A DNA stretch of 64,000 nt. Source: Rhizobium sp. CIAT894 (GTDB taxonomy: Bacteria; Pseudomonadota; Alphaproteobacteria; Rhizobiales; Rhizobiaceae). The position numbers were made by a program, and so were the translations under genes. The DNA lies in contig NZ_CP020947.1 of assembly GCF_000172795.2 (NCBI RefSeq), forward strand, positions 3,041,001 to 3,105,000. Reading direction: 5' to 3'. Below the pieces are notes generated by a model. The model ran no database searches. It was given only the letters and a program-made list of their open reading frames with translations, and was not told the DNA's origin. Shown here in pieces: positions 46,845 through 55,266 of this stretch. Numbering within the stretch: the first letter of the stretch is position 1; the number at the start of each line of letters is the position of its first letter.

Positions 46845-47832
46845 GGTCATCCTGAAAAACATCACCAAATCCTTTGCCGGCCATCGCGCTCTCGATGACG
46901 TCTCGATGATCGTCCCTGACGGCTCGTTCGTGGTCCTTCTCGGCCCGACGGGTGCGGGCAAGACGACGACTTTGCGCATGGTGTCGGGTCTCGATAACCC
47001 CGATGTCGGCGAAGTCATGATCGGCGGACGGTCCATGCGCGGCCTGACACCCGCCCAGCGCAACGTTGCGATGGTGTTCCAGCAATATTCGCTTTATCCG
47101 CATCTGTCGGTGCGTGAGAATCTGGAATTTCCCCTGAAGTCGCCGTTGCTGAGGACGCCGCAGCGCGTGATCGACGAGAAGGTGAGCGCCATTGCGGAAA
47201 TCCTGCAAATCTCCCACAAGCTCGACAACAAGGCGACCGCGCTATCGGGCGGAGAAATGCAGCGCGTGTCGATCGGACGCGCACTGGTCAGAAATCCGCA
47301 GATCTATCTGATGGATGAGCCGCTGAGTTCACTCGACGCCAAGCTTCGCGCCGATCTGCGGATCGAGCTCAAGAACATCCAGGCCAAATCCGGCGCGACG
47401 CTGCTCTATGTCACCCACGACCAGGTCGAGGCGATGACGATGGCAACCCATGTCGGCGTTCTCCACGAGGGCAGCCTCGTCCAGTTCGGCTCGCCGCGTG
47501 AGATCTACGAACATCCGATCAGCATCTACGCCGCGACGCGCCTCGGGCAGCCCCGCATCAATGTCGTTCCCGCGGAGCTCTTCCCAGGCGCGCCGGCGAA
47601 GGCCAGATCGATCGGCCTGCGGCCGGAGCATATCGATCAGGGCGACGGTCAGGATGCGACGGTTACGCGCGTCGAACATCTCGGCGATCAGACGCGGCTG
47701 CATCTCACGTTCAAGACACATAATCTGATTACCGTCACCGACGCTCATACCGAGCTCAAGGGTGGCGAAACCATCAAGATCCAGCCGAACAAGCCGCTCT
47801 ATTTCGACGCGGCCGGCATGCGCTTAGTTTAA
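46837..47832 (+). CDS. ABC transporter ATPase 2 (MalK/UgpC-like)
   Basis: This 331-residue ATPase starts with GTG at 46837 (GTG GCT GAG), with GAAGGAG ten bases upstream, overlapping the end of ATPase 1 by 8 bases. Walker A is GPTGAGKTT, the signature LSGGEMQRVSIGRALVRNP, Walker B YLMDEPLSSLDAKLRADLR and the switch His in VTHDQVEAMTMA. A TOBE domain is at the C-terminus (SIGLRPEHIDQGDGQDATVTRVEHLGDQTRLHL). The dihydroxyacetone kinase gene follows 11 bases later. Confidence 0.93.
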   Translation: MAEVILKNITKSFAGHRALDDVSMIVPDGSFVVLLGPTGAGKTTTLRMVSGLDNPDVGEVMIGGRSMRGLTPAQRNVAMVFQQYSLYPHLSVRENLEFPLKSPLLRTPQRVIDEKVSAIAEILQISHKLDNKATALSGGEMQRVSIGRALVRNPQIYLMDEPLSSLDAKLRADLRIELKNIQAKSGATLLYVTHDQVEAMTMATHVGVLHEGSLVQFGSPREIYEHPISIYAATRLGQPRINVVPAELFPGAPAKARSIGLRPEHIDQGDGQDATVTRVEHLGDQTRLHLTFKTHNLITVTDAHTELKGGETIKIQPNKPLYFDAAGMRLV

Positions 47833-47843
47833 GGGAGGCGAAA

Positions 47844-49523
47844 ATGTCACAATTCCTCAACAGCAAGGAAAACGCGGTCACCGAAGCAATCGACGGTCTT
47901 CTGACTGCATCCGGCGGCGCGCTCAGCCGCCTCGACGGATATCCGCATATCCGCGTCGTCGTCCGTTCGGATTGGGACAGGAGCAAGGTTGCGATCGTCT
48001 CCGGCGGCGGCTCGGGCCACGAGCCCGCACACGCCGGTTTCGTCGGCAAGGGCATGCTCACCGCAGCCGTATGCGGCGATGTCTTTGCCTCCCCGAGCGT
48101 GGACGCGATCCTTGCAGGCATCCTGGCCGTCACCGGACCGGCCGGCTGCCTGCTCATCGTCAAGAATTATACCGGCGACCGTCTCAATTTCGGTCTCGCG
48201 GCCGAACGAGCCCGCGCCTTTGGCCTGAACGTCAGCATGGTCATCGTGGACGACGACATCGCGCTGCCGCATCTCCCGCAGTCCCGCGGCGTGGCGGGAA
48301 CCCTGTTCGTTCACAAGATCGCGGGCGCGCTCGCCGAGAGCGGTGCCGACCTCGAGGCGGTGAGCAAAGCCGCACGCCGGGTGATCGAAAACACCAGTTC
48401 GATCGGCATGTCGCTCGATACGTGCACGGTGCCGGGCTCTCCGAAGGAGAACCGAATTCCGGACGGTCATGCCGAACTTGGTCTCGGCATTCACGGTGAA
48501 GCTGGTGTCGAACAGGTCGAATATTCAGGTGCGAAGGGCGCGGTCGCCGCAATGGTCGAGCGTCTTGCGCCATCAATGGATGACAGATCTCACGTCGTCC
48601 TCGTGAACAACCTCGGCGGCACGTCAGTCCTGGAAATGTCGGTCGTCGTTCACGAACTTCTCCAATCCGCCATCGCAGGCAGGATTTCTCACATCATCGG
48701 ACCGGCGCCGATGATGACGTCGCTCGACATGCAGGGATTTTCGATCTCCGTCTTCCCGGCCGGCAAGGCAGAGTTGGAGCTGCTTTCCAAGCCCGTTGAA
48801 CTTGCGGCATGGCCGGGCGTCACCGCCATCAAACCCGTTGCCGTGCTTGCGCTGCCGGACGGACTGACGCCGATCGCCCCGCTTGCATCAAGACACGAAC
48901 CCACCCGCCAGTTCCTGACGGATTGCTGCAATCTTCTCATAGGCGCCGAGAAGGATTTGAATGCACTCGACGCGAAGTCGGGCGACGGCGATACCGGTTC
49001 GACCTTGGCTGGTGCTGCCCGCGCACTCATCGAGGCGCTCGACCGTCTCCCCCTCTCCGATCACACCCAGCTCTTCCGGGCCATGGGTCAGGAGCTCAGC
49101 CAGACCATGGGCGGCTCGTCGGGCGTGCTTCTCGCGATCTTCTTTGCCGCAGCCGGCGATGGCGCATCAAGTGGGCTGAACATTCGCGAAGCCCTGAAGG
49201 CGGGTCTCTCCCGAATGCAGGAGATCGGCGGCGCGCGTCTGGGCGACCGGACGATGGTCGATGCTCTCTCGCCGGCCCTGGATGCGCTCGACGTAGGATT
49301 TGCCGCAGCTGCAGAAGCGGCGCGCGCCGGCGCGGACCTGACAGCCACACTCGTTCATGCCAAGGCCGGACGCGCCGCCTATATCAACGCCAAGCAGCTC
49401 GAAGGCCATACCGATCCCGGCGCGGAAGCGGTGGCCCGGCTCTTCGAATTCCTGGCTCTCCGTCCCGATGAGGCCGAAGAGCGCCCGGATGATCAGGCGA
49501 CCAGCAGGCGTGTCACGGGCTGA
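47844..49523 (+). CDS. ATP-dependent dihydroxyacetone kinase, DhaK-DhaL fusion
   Basis: This 559-residue kinase phosphorylates dihydroxyacetone or a related short ketose with ATP. The DhaK domain (about residues 1-330) contains VSGGGSGHEPAHAGFVG and the His that binds the substrate covalently in GLGIHGEAGVEQ (about 217). The DhaL domain (about 355-545) has the ATP and Mg site in DAKSGDGDTGSTLAGAA and MGGSSGVLLAIFF. One-polypeptide fusions are typical of ATP-using enzymes, unlike PTS-dependent DhaKLM. It is the last intact gene of the operon, suggesting that the imported compound is converted to a triose or ketose in the cytoplasm. Confidence 0.94.
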   Translation: MSQFLNSKENAVTEAIDGLLTASGGALSRLDGYPHIRVVVRSDWDRSKVAIVSGGGSGHEPAHAGFVGKGMLTAAVCGDVFASPSVDAILAGILAVTGPAGCLLIVKNYTGDRLNFGLAAERARAFGLNVSMVIVDDDIALPHLPQSRGVAGTLFVHKIAGALAESGADLEAVSKAARRVIENTSSIGMSLDTCTVPGSPKENRIPDGHAELGLGIHGEAGVEQVEYSGAKGAVAAMVERLAPSMDDRSHVVLVNNLGGTSVLEMSVVVHELLQSAIAGRISHIIGPAPMMTSLDMQGFSISVFPAGKAELELLSKPVELAAWPGVTAIKPVAVLALPDGLTPIAPLASRHEPTRQFLTDCCNLLIGAEKDLNALDAKSGDGDTGSTLAGAARALIEALDRLPLSDHTQLFRAMGQELSQTMGGSSGVLLAIFFAAAGDGASSGLNIREALKAGLSRMQEIGGARLGDRTMVDALSPALDALDVGFAAAAEAARAGADLTATLVHAKAGRAAYINAKQLEGHTDPGAEAVARLFEFLALRPDEAEERPDDQATSRRVTG

Positions 49524-49649
49524 ACGTCGGCAATCGAGACCATGGCGAAGGTCTGCAGCGACCGCTACGAGCAGTTCGGCGCCGCAAGACATGCCTTCGC
49601 CATCAGCCCGTTGCCGCTTGCCGAAATGGCAAAGCGTTACCGGCGCTAA
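49524..49649 (+). pseudogene. C-terminal remnant of a class II fructose-bisphosphate aldolase-like gene
   Basis: Starting right after the kinase stop codon, a short frame in the same direction encodes AIETMAKVCSDRYEQFGAA and ends LPLAEMAKRYRR. This resembles the C-terminal tail of class II aldolases (...CxxRYEAFGTAG...PLAEMAKRY). No start or preceding aldolase sequence exists, so it looks like the end of a deleted gene. A 35-codon ORF from ATG 49542 is possible but has no ribosome binding site. Its stop overlaps the stop of the convergent epimerase gene. The identification rests on about 30 residues recalled from the family. Confidence 0.5.
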
Positions 49650-50668
49650 CCAGGGGAAACCGGCGAATGCGCAATGAAGGCGGCCGCGGTGTCGCGATGC
49701 GCTGCGGGCAGGCAGCCGAGCGCGACGAGTGAGGCTCTCACCGCCTCGTCGATCGGCGTGCGCGGCTCCTTGCCGAGTTCGGCCACAAGCTTGGCGTTGC
49801 TCATCCTGAGCGGCACCTTCCAGAGATAGCGCATCTCCTTGATCTCCCGCATCAAGGGAATGAAGGGCGCGGCGAGCGGCACGATCCACCAGGGGAAACG
49901 GCCGATCTTTGCCTTGCCGCCGGCAACGCGCTTGATCGCTTCAGCCATCTGCATGCCGTCTGCATCCCAGAAGCCATCCATATGATAGACGGCAAAGGGC
50001 GGCAGCCGATCGGCTCGTTCGACGAGCTGGACGACAGTTTCCGCCATGTCCGGCAGATAGGTCCACTGATGGCCGACGCCGCGTCGCCCCGGATTCTTGA
50101 TCGCGCCGACCGGCTTGCCCGGCGTGACAAGGCCCGATGAAAACCAGCTGTTGCCGGTCGCGCCCGGGCCGAAGAAATCACCGGCCCTGACAATGATTGC
50201 ACCTGTCCCGGATTGCGATGCCATCTCCAGCCGCTCCTCCATCTCGACGCGGATCGCCCCCTTCTTGGTCAGCGGATGCTGCGGGCTTTCCTCGGTCGGC
50301 GCCGGCAGGGCATCGGGACCGAAATTATAGACATTGCCCGGCAGCACGATACGCGCACCGACGGTGCGGGCAGCGGCGAGCGTATTGTCGAGCATCGGCA
50401 GCACCAGCCTTTCCCAGTCGCGGTAACCGGGCGGATTGACGGCGTGAACGATCAGGCCGACCCCATCCGCCGCCCTCAGCACGTCGCCGGCGTTCATTGC
50501 ATCACCCTGCACCCATTCGAAAGCGGGCTCGCTCCTCGATGCCTTGGCGGCATCACGGTTGAGTGCGCGGATACGCCAGCCGCGCGCCGAGAGCCTGCGC
50601 GCGACGGCGCCGCCGATACCGCCCGTCGCACCAAGCACCAGTGCCGTCATCTTCATATCTCTGCTCAT
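49646..50668 (-). CDS. NAD(P)-dependent epimerase/dehydratase family (extended SDR-like) protein
   Basis: This 340-residue protein has the Rossmann nucleotide-binding motif LVLGATGGIGGAVARRL at its N-terminus and the SDR/NmrA-like pattern (IVLPGNVYNFGPDALPAPTEESPQHPLTKKG). It probably oxidises or reduces a small metabolite or acts as a redox sensor. The start ATG at 50668 is chosen because GGAG lies 9 bases upstream; another ATG three codons earlier is too close to that site. A LysR-type gene diverges from it 94 bases away, the usual layout for a regulator and its target. Confidence 0.88.
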   Translation of the reverse strand: MSRDMKMTALVLGATGGIGGAVARRLSARGWRIRALNRDAAKASRSEPAFEWVQGDAMNAGDVLRAADGVGLIVHAVNPPGYRDWERLVLPMLDNTLAAARTVGARIVLPGNVYNFGPDALPAPTEESPQHPLTKKGAIRVEMEERLEMASQSGTGAIIVRAGDFFGPGATGNSWFSSGLVTPGKPVGAIKNPGRRGVGHQWTYLPDMAETVVQLVERADRLPPFAVYHMDGFWDADGMQMAEAIKRVAGGKAKIGRFPWWIVPLAAPFIPLMREIKEMRYLWKVPLRMSNAKLVAELGKEPRTPIDEAVRASLVALGCLPAAHRDTAAAFIAHSPVSPG

Positions 50669-50762
50669 GACAATCATCTCCTTCGATCGGACGAGATGAG
50701 TATGTCCTAGGAAGGTGATAAACGAAATTGACGAATTAAGTGAAACGGCTATACAAAAATAT

Positions 50763-51665
50763 ATGAGAGTTGAACCGAACTGGGATTTCTACCGCAGTTT
50801 TCTAACCGTGCTGCAGCAAGGGTCGCTTTCGGCCGCTGCCCGCGAATTGGGGTTGACCCAGCCGACGATCGGTCGCCATGTCGATGCCCTGGAACTGGCG
50901 GTCGGCGCCGAACTCTTCATCCGATCGCCGAATGGCCTGCTGCCGACCGACGCCGCATTGGCACTGAAGCCTTATGCCGAGACACTGGCGGCAACCGCCG
51001 CGGCACTTTTGCGCACAGCATCCGGCCAGCGCCAGCACGTGGCGGGAACCGTCAGGGTCAGCGCCAGCGAGGTCATCGCCGTCGAAGTATTGCCTCGGAT
51101 TCTCGGACCGTTGCAGGAGACCCATCCCGAACTCCAGATCGAGCTCTCTGCATCGGATACGATCGAGGATCTGGTGAACCGGGAGGCCGATATCGCCGTG
51201 CGCATGGCCGAGCCGCAGCAGGATGCGCTCGTCGTGCGCCGCATCGGCGATATTCCGCTCGGCTTCCATGCCCACCGCCGCTATCTCGAACGGCACGGCA
51301 TCCCGGAAACCATCGCAGATCTCGCAAACCACCGGCTCATCGGCTTCGATCGGCAAACGGCCTATGTCCGCACGGTGATGAAACGCTATCCGGTACCGGA
51401 GGGCATCAAATTCTGCTACAGAACCGACAGCAATCTTGCCCAGCTTTCGGCGATCCGCGCCGGCGTCGGCATCGGCATCTGCCAGACCGGGCTCGCCCGG
51501 GAAAATCCCGACCTGGTTCACATCCTGCCCGACGCGTTCAAGATCCCGCTCGGCACATGGGTGGCGATGCATGAGAGCCTGAAGACTTCGCCGCGCTGCC
51601 GCGCCACCTTCGACGCTCTGGTCAGAGGGCTGCAAGACTATCACCGATCTTCGATCAGCACATGA
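50763..51665 (+). CDS. LysR-family transcriptional regulator
   Basis: This 300-residue regulator has the winged helix-turn-helix at about residues 8-65 (FYRSFLTVLQQGSLSAAARELGLTQPTIGRHVDALE) and a substrate-binding-like domain from about 95. The start at 50763 gives the usual short lead before the DNA-binding domain; a GTG start at 50715 would add 16 residues. Neither has a clear ribosome binding site. It is divergent from an SDR-like gene that it probably controls. Confidence 0.9.
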   Translation: MRVEPNWDFYRSFLTVLQQGSLSAAARELGLTQPTIGRHVDALELAVGAELFIRSPNGLLPTDAALALKPYAETLAATAAALLRTASGQRQHVAGTVRVSASEVIAVEVLPRILGPLQETHPELQIELSASDTIEDLVNREADIAVRMAEPQQDALVVRRIGDIPLGFHAHRRYLERHGIPETIADLANHRLIGFDRQTAYVRTVMKRYPVPEGIKFCYRTDSNLAQLSAIRAGVGIGICQTGLARENPDLVHILPDAFKIPLGTWVAMHESLKTSPRCRATFDALVRGLQDYHRSSIST

Positions 51666-51839
51666 CCCAGCATCCGGCTCGACCGGTGAGGAACCTATCG
51701 AAGGAGGTGGGTTTTCCGGGGTTGTGCCATCGCGCATCCGCAGGCGGCGGCTGATTATGCCGCGCTCGAATGAAGGCTGGCAGCCGGATTGGGGATGAAT
51801 GGCGATCGTCGCGCGAGCGTCGATAGGCGATAGGTCGCA

Positions 51840-52121
51840 TCAAATGCGTTGTGAGGCCTCGGCCGCGCGGCCCTTCCACTGGCCGTCCACCACCTCGGTT
51901 TCCGGCCGATCGCCGCCCTCGGCATATTCCTCATGCCACTTGCCGTTCTCGTCCTGCCAACTGATCTCGGCGGAATCGCCGCCGACCTGCTGTTCGTCCG
52001 CGACGATGCGCGCGGCTTCGAGCGCCTCGGCATGGGTCGGGAATGCCTCGGAATAGACGCCTCCGAGCCTGTAGGCCCACCCGCCGTCATGCGGCACGAC
52101 TTCGTAGACCACCTTGATCAT
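51840..52121 (-). CDS. DUF2188 domain protein
   Basis: This 93-residue soluble protein begins IKVVYEVVPHDGGWAYRLGGVYSEAFPTHAEALEAARIVADEQ, the DUF2188 pattern. It is strongly acidic in the second half. GAGGAGACGG lies before the ATG. Its start overlaps the stop of a possible small upstream ORF by four bases. The function of the family is unknown. Confidence 0.85.
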   Translation of the reverse strand: MIKVVYEVVPHDGGWAYRLGGVYSEAFPTHAEALEAARIVADEQQVGGDSAEISWQDENGKWHEEYAEGGDRPETEVVDGQWKGRAAEASQRI

Positions 52122-52366
52122 GCATCCGTCTCCTCATCTTTGTTGCGCATTCGCACGCTTCCGGACAGGATCCGGATCATCGCGGCCGCTTGACGAGAAT
52201 TCGAGGACGCCGCGATCTGCTTTCCGGCCCCGATGACATTCAGTATTCCATTAAACGCCGAAGACTGCAAATCGGACTGAATGGAGGCTTGCTTGATATG
52301 CGAAATCAGCGGCTTAGATAAAACGCATGAATCGGTGCGGGAGCTAAGTCTTGGGGATTGCATCAC
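52118..52366 (-). CDS. Possible small protein upstream of DUF2188
   Basis: This 82-codon frame ends exactly in an ATGA overlap with the DUF2188 gene, which is typical of real operon neighbours. It has no recognised domain. Against it, the 5' third lies over the predicted promoter and start of the divergent antiporter gene, and the GTG/ATG start at 52366/52363 has no ribosome binding site. If real, translation may begin further inside, near 52250. Confidence 0.3.
   Translation of the reverse strand: MMQSPRLSSRTDSCVLSKPLISHIKQASIQSDLQSSAFNGILNVIGAGKQIAASSNSRQAAAMIRILSGSVRMRNKDEETDA
52293..52320 (+). promoter_or_regulatory. Likely promoter of the Ca2+/H+ antiporter gene
   Basis: TTGATA, a 16-base spacer and TAGATA lie 30 bases before the TTG start codon. 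Confidence 0.5.
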
Positions 52367-53448
52367 GCTTGAGCGAAGAGACGTTTCTGATCACCGCACT
52401 GGTCGTTGCAGCGATCGCCTATCTCTTGGAGCACACGGTGATCGAGATGGGACGCGGCGTCGCGCTGATCGCAGCCGCCGCCCTGGTCGGCACCATCGTT
52501 CTCGCCTCGATCCGCGTTGCCCATCACGCCGAGCTGCTCGCCGTCAAGGTCGGCGATCCCTATGGCACGATGATCCTGACGCTTTCGGCCGTCGCCGTCG
52601 AGGTCATCATCCTCGCAATCATGATGAGCGGAGAGAGTTCGCCGACACTGGTGCGCGACACGATCTATTCCGCCCTGATGCTCGATATCAACGGCATTCT
52701 GGGCCTTGCCGCCCTGCTCGGCGGCCTCAAGCACGGCGAGCAGCCCTATAACGACAATTCCGGCAAGACCTACGGCGTCATGATCCTCACTGCCATGGGC
52801 ATCTCGATGATCGTGCCGGAATTCGTGCCCTATCATAAACTGCACTATTATTCCGCCTTCACCATCGTCGCGATGATCACGCTCTATGGCCTCTTCCTGC
52901 GCATGCAGGTCGGCCAGCACAGCTATTTTTTCAGCTACAGCTACCCGCGCTCCGAACGCAAGAAAGAAAGCCCGGAGGAGCATGGATCCGAGGAGTCGGC
53001 CGCGATGTCGATCGTGACCATCCTTGCCGGCGTCGTCATCATCGGCCTGCTGGCGGAGTTCATGTCGACCTTCATGACCGAAGGCCTGCGTGACAGCGGC
53101 GCGCCAATCGCGGTGACGGCGGTCATCGTGGCGGCGATTTCGGCCGCGCCCGAAATCCTGACCGCCCTGCGGGCTGCGCTCAAGAACCGGATGCAGGCGA
53201 CCGTCAACATCGCCATGGGTGCGTCGCTGTCGACAGTGATCCTGACGGTGCCTGTCATGGAGGCGATCGCACTCTATACGGGCCAGCCCTTCATCATGGC
53301 GATGACCCCGGCCCAGACGGTGATGGTGGCGATCACCTTGATTGCCGCGGCGATCAACCTCAACGACGGCGAGACCAACGCGATAGAGGGCATGACGCAT
53401 TTCATTCTGTTCGCCACCTTCATCATGCTGACGGCGTTGGGGCTTTGA
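52351..53448 (+). CDS. Ca2+:H+ antiporter, ChaA-like (CaCA family)
   Basis: This 365-residue inner-membrane protein has about 10-11 hydrophobic segments. The two alpha-repeats typical of cation/Ca2+ exchangers are visible: GDPYGTMILTLSAVAVEVIILA (about residues 68-90) and AISAAPEILTALRAALKNRMQATVNIAMG (about 262-290). Each carries the conserved Glu. A short charged loop between the halves (about 205-220) is in the cytoplasm or periplasm. The start is TTG at 52351 with GGGAG seven bases upstream; an in-frame stop two codons earlier excludes longer forms. It probably exports Ca2+ or exchanges Na+/K+ for H+. Confidence 0.92.
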   Translation: MGIASRLSEETFLITALVVAAIAYLLEHTVIEMGRGVALIAAAALVGTIVLASIRVAHHAELLAVKVGDPYGTMILTLSAVAVEVIILAIMMSGESSPTLVRDTIYSALMLDINGILGLAALLGGLKHGEQPYNDNSGKTYGVMILTAMGISMIVPEFVPYHKLHYYSAFTIVAMITLYGLFLRMQVGQHSYFFSYSYPRSERKKESPEEHGSEESAAMSIVTILAGVVIIGLLAEFMSTFMTEGLRDSGAPIAVTAVIVAAISAAPEILTALRAALKNRMQATVNIAMGASLSTVILTVPVMEAIALYTGQPFIMAMTPAQTVMVAITLIAAAINLNDGETNAIEGMTHFILFATFIMLTALGL

Positions 53449-53491
53449 AGGCTCCCTTCCCCGCGGAGAACGGGAAAGAACGGGCTGTTTA

Positions 53492-53594
53492 GAGCATGTC
53501 GCGCAAAAGTGTGCAGCGGTTTTGCGATAACGACATGCGTAAAACAAGACCTAAAGCGCCAGGAGCGAATCTGAAAGATCGCGACGCGCTTTAG
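53492..53594. repeat. Two-hairpin intergenic repeat, copy 2
   Basis: Same order as 34151-34249: hairpin A (GCATGTCG ... CGACATGC, 53494-53538) and hairpin B (CTAAAGCGC at 53551, GCGCTTTAG at 53586-53594). The stop codon of the glycosyltransferase gene lies inside hairpin B. Confidence 0.85.
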
Positions 53595-54280
53595 GCGGGC
53601 TGTTGGGCGAAGAGCAGGCGTTCGCGGGCTGCGAACCATTCTTCGGCGTAATCGTCGTTCTTGTATTGGTCGAAATACGGCCCGCCATCGGTGAAATGGA
53701 CGTTCTTGGCGTCTTCGCGGTAGTCGTATTCGTTGACGAGGTAGTTCCACGTCACCGGCAGTTCGCCGATGAGGTCGTCGTTCTCAAGCCACTTGAATTG
53801 GTGCAGTTGCAGGCCGGTCGCCGTGTTGACGTAGTCGCGCGTCAGCGCGCGGCATTTGTCGTTGTTGAAGAGAATGAGGCTCGACCAGTTCTTCTTTTCG
53901 TATTTGGTCTGTGTATGGCCGAGGAACTTCGTGTCGATCTTCGGCTGATAATCGTGTTTGACGCACATGGCGGCGTAGCGATCGTCGCGCAGAGCCCAAA
54001 GCTCGGCGATATCGGCGCGCATCAGCATGTCGCAATCCATGAAGATGCTCCAGCCCTCGAAACCGCTGAGATAGGGCGTCAGGAAACGCGAGAAGGAGAA
54101 CTCCGTGGATTGCAGCGCGTTGCGCTGACGGGTGAAAATCTCGCCAAGATTGGAAAGTGCAATGGGCGAGAACTCGACCGGGATCGACGACTTCTCGATG
54201 ATGCTCTGCACGAGAACGTGGTAGGCGACCACTTCCTTGGGATCGAATCCCACAAAAATTCGGACGTTCCGTTGTTCCAT
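53591..54280 (-). CDS. Glycosyltransferase, GT8-like
   Basis: This 229-residue cytoplasmic protein begins RIFVGFDPKEVVAYHVLVQSI and has a DxD-type metal site in IFMDCDMLMRADI (about residues 80-92), followed by ALRDDRYAAMCVKHDYQPK. These fit a GT-A glycosyltransferase related to GT8. It is the last of three co-directional genes (gaps 47 and 69 bases) that look like a surface polysaccharide operon. Its stop codon lies in a repeat element, so the original 3' end may have been altered. Donor and acceptor are unknown. Confidence 0.8.
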   Translation of the reverse strand: MEQRNVRIFVGFDPKEVVAYHVLVQSIIEKSSIPVEFSPIALSNLGEIFTRQRNALQSTEFSFSRFLTPYLSGFEGWSIFMDCDMLMRADIAELWALRDDRYAAMCVKHDYQPKIDTKFLGHTQTKYEKKNWSSLILFNNDKCRALTRDYVNTATGLQLHQFKWLENDDLIGELPVTWNYLVNEYDYREDAKNVHFTDGGPYFDQYKNDDYAEEWFAARERLLFAQQPA

Positions 54281-54349
54281 TGTCCACCTTGATCGCCAGT
54301 ATCGGCAACAGCTTGGCCACCCTCGCCTGTTAGCAACGGCCTGCGACAG

Positions 54350-55219
54350 TCATCTCTTCGACTTTTCGAGAAAACGCTGTTTGCGGGTTTTCGGTTTAAA
54401 CCGCCGAAAGAAATTGTCGACGGCGCGGATGAATTTAGTGACGGACATCAGCCTGTCGATCTGGCTGTTCGTATTGTCCAGCCGCTCCGACAATACCTCA
54501 GCCGCAGTCATCGCGATCTCGATCGGCGGCACCTCAGGAAACCGTTTGGCAAGCGCCGAATAGGGGCTCGCATCGACGCCGCCCATCATCGAGATCGAAC
54601 CCATGCGCGCAAAGAGACGCAGGAAAATCTGCTCGAACGTCCAATCGTGAACGTCGAACACCTTCCACTTCTCGCTCCGCTTCGCGGAAAAGCCGGCAAG
54701 CAGGATCTTGCCCGGCAACTGCAGATCGGCGAGCCACAAGGCTACCGCAAAGCCGCTCGTCGCGATCTTGCCGATCGGATAGAGATCGGCGAGCATTTGC
54801 GTCAGATCGAGGTGACGAGCCTCAGCGCCTTCGAAGCAGTTCTTTTCGCTGAGATTTTCCTCGACGGAGACCCGAATGTTGACGACGCCGAGGAAATCGT
54901 CGCCGCCAAAGAAGCGTAGGACATCTGCCGCCTCGCGCCGGTGGACGATATGGGCGCCCATCACGTCGCTGCGGGCAACCAGCATGGAATGACCGACGAA
55001 CGGTTCGTCGAGCACCTTGTAGACCTTGTTGAAGAAGACGTAGAGCGCCGTCTCCGGCAATTCGCTCCGCAACCGTTTGAGATCGACCGCCTCACTGTTT
55101 GCCACCAGCACAATATGGGAATAGCGCGACAACAGCGCCTTCCACGCTTCCGGCGTCAGGAAATTGAAGCCGCCACCCGGAGCGGTCGTAGCCTTGTTAT
55201 CGCTGGGGATTGCTTCCAT
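54350..55219 (-). CDS. Hypothetical protein, possibly GT29 (sialyltransferase-fold)-like
   Basis: This 289-residue protein is not one I recognise with certainty. Near the start it reads SHIVLVANSEAVDLKRLRSELPETALYVFFNKVY, which recalls the nucleotide-binding start of bacterial GT29-like proteins. Around 155-195 it reads GKIATSGFAVALWLADLQLPGKILLAGF and then VFDVHDWTFEQ, similar in order to the S/T-G-F and His motifs of that family. The basic C-terminus could contact membranes. It sits between two GT8-like genes on the same strand, which supports a role in surface glycan synthesis. Confidence 0.6.
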   Translation of the reverse strand: MEAIPSDNKATTAPGGGFNFLTPEAWKALLSRYSHIVLVANSEAVDLKRLRSELPETALYVFFNKVYKVLDEPFVGHSMLVARSDVMGAHIVHRREAADVLRFFGGDDFLGVVNIRVSVEENLSEKNCFEGAEARHLDLTQMLADLYPIGKIATSGFAVALWLADLQLPGKILLAGFSAKRSEKWKVFDVHDWTFEQIFLRLFARMGSISMMGGVDASPYSALAKRFPEVPPIEIAMTAAEVLSERLDNTNSQIDRLMSVTKFIRAVDNFFRRFKPKTRKQRFLEKSKR

Positions 55220-55266
55220 ATCGCCTCACATGCACTTTCCAAGGACGACGCGCTCCGTCCGCCCGA

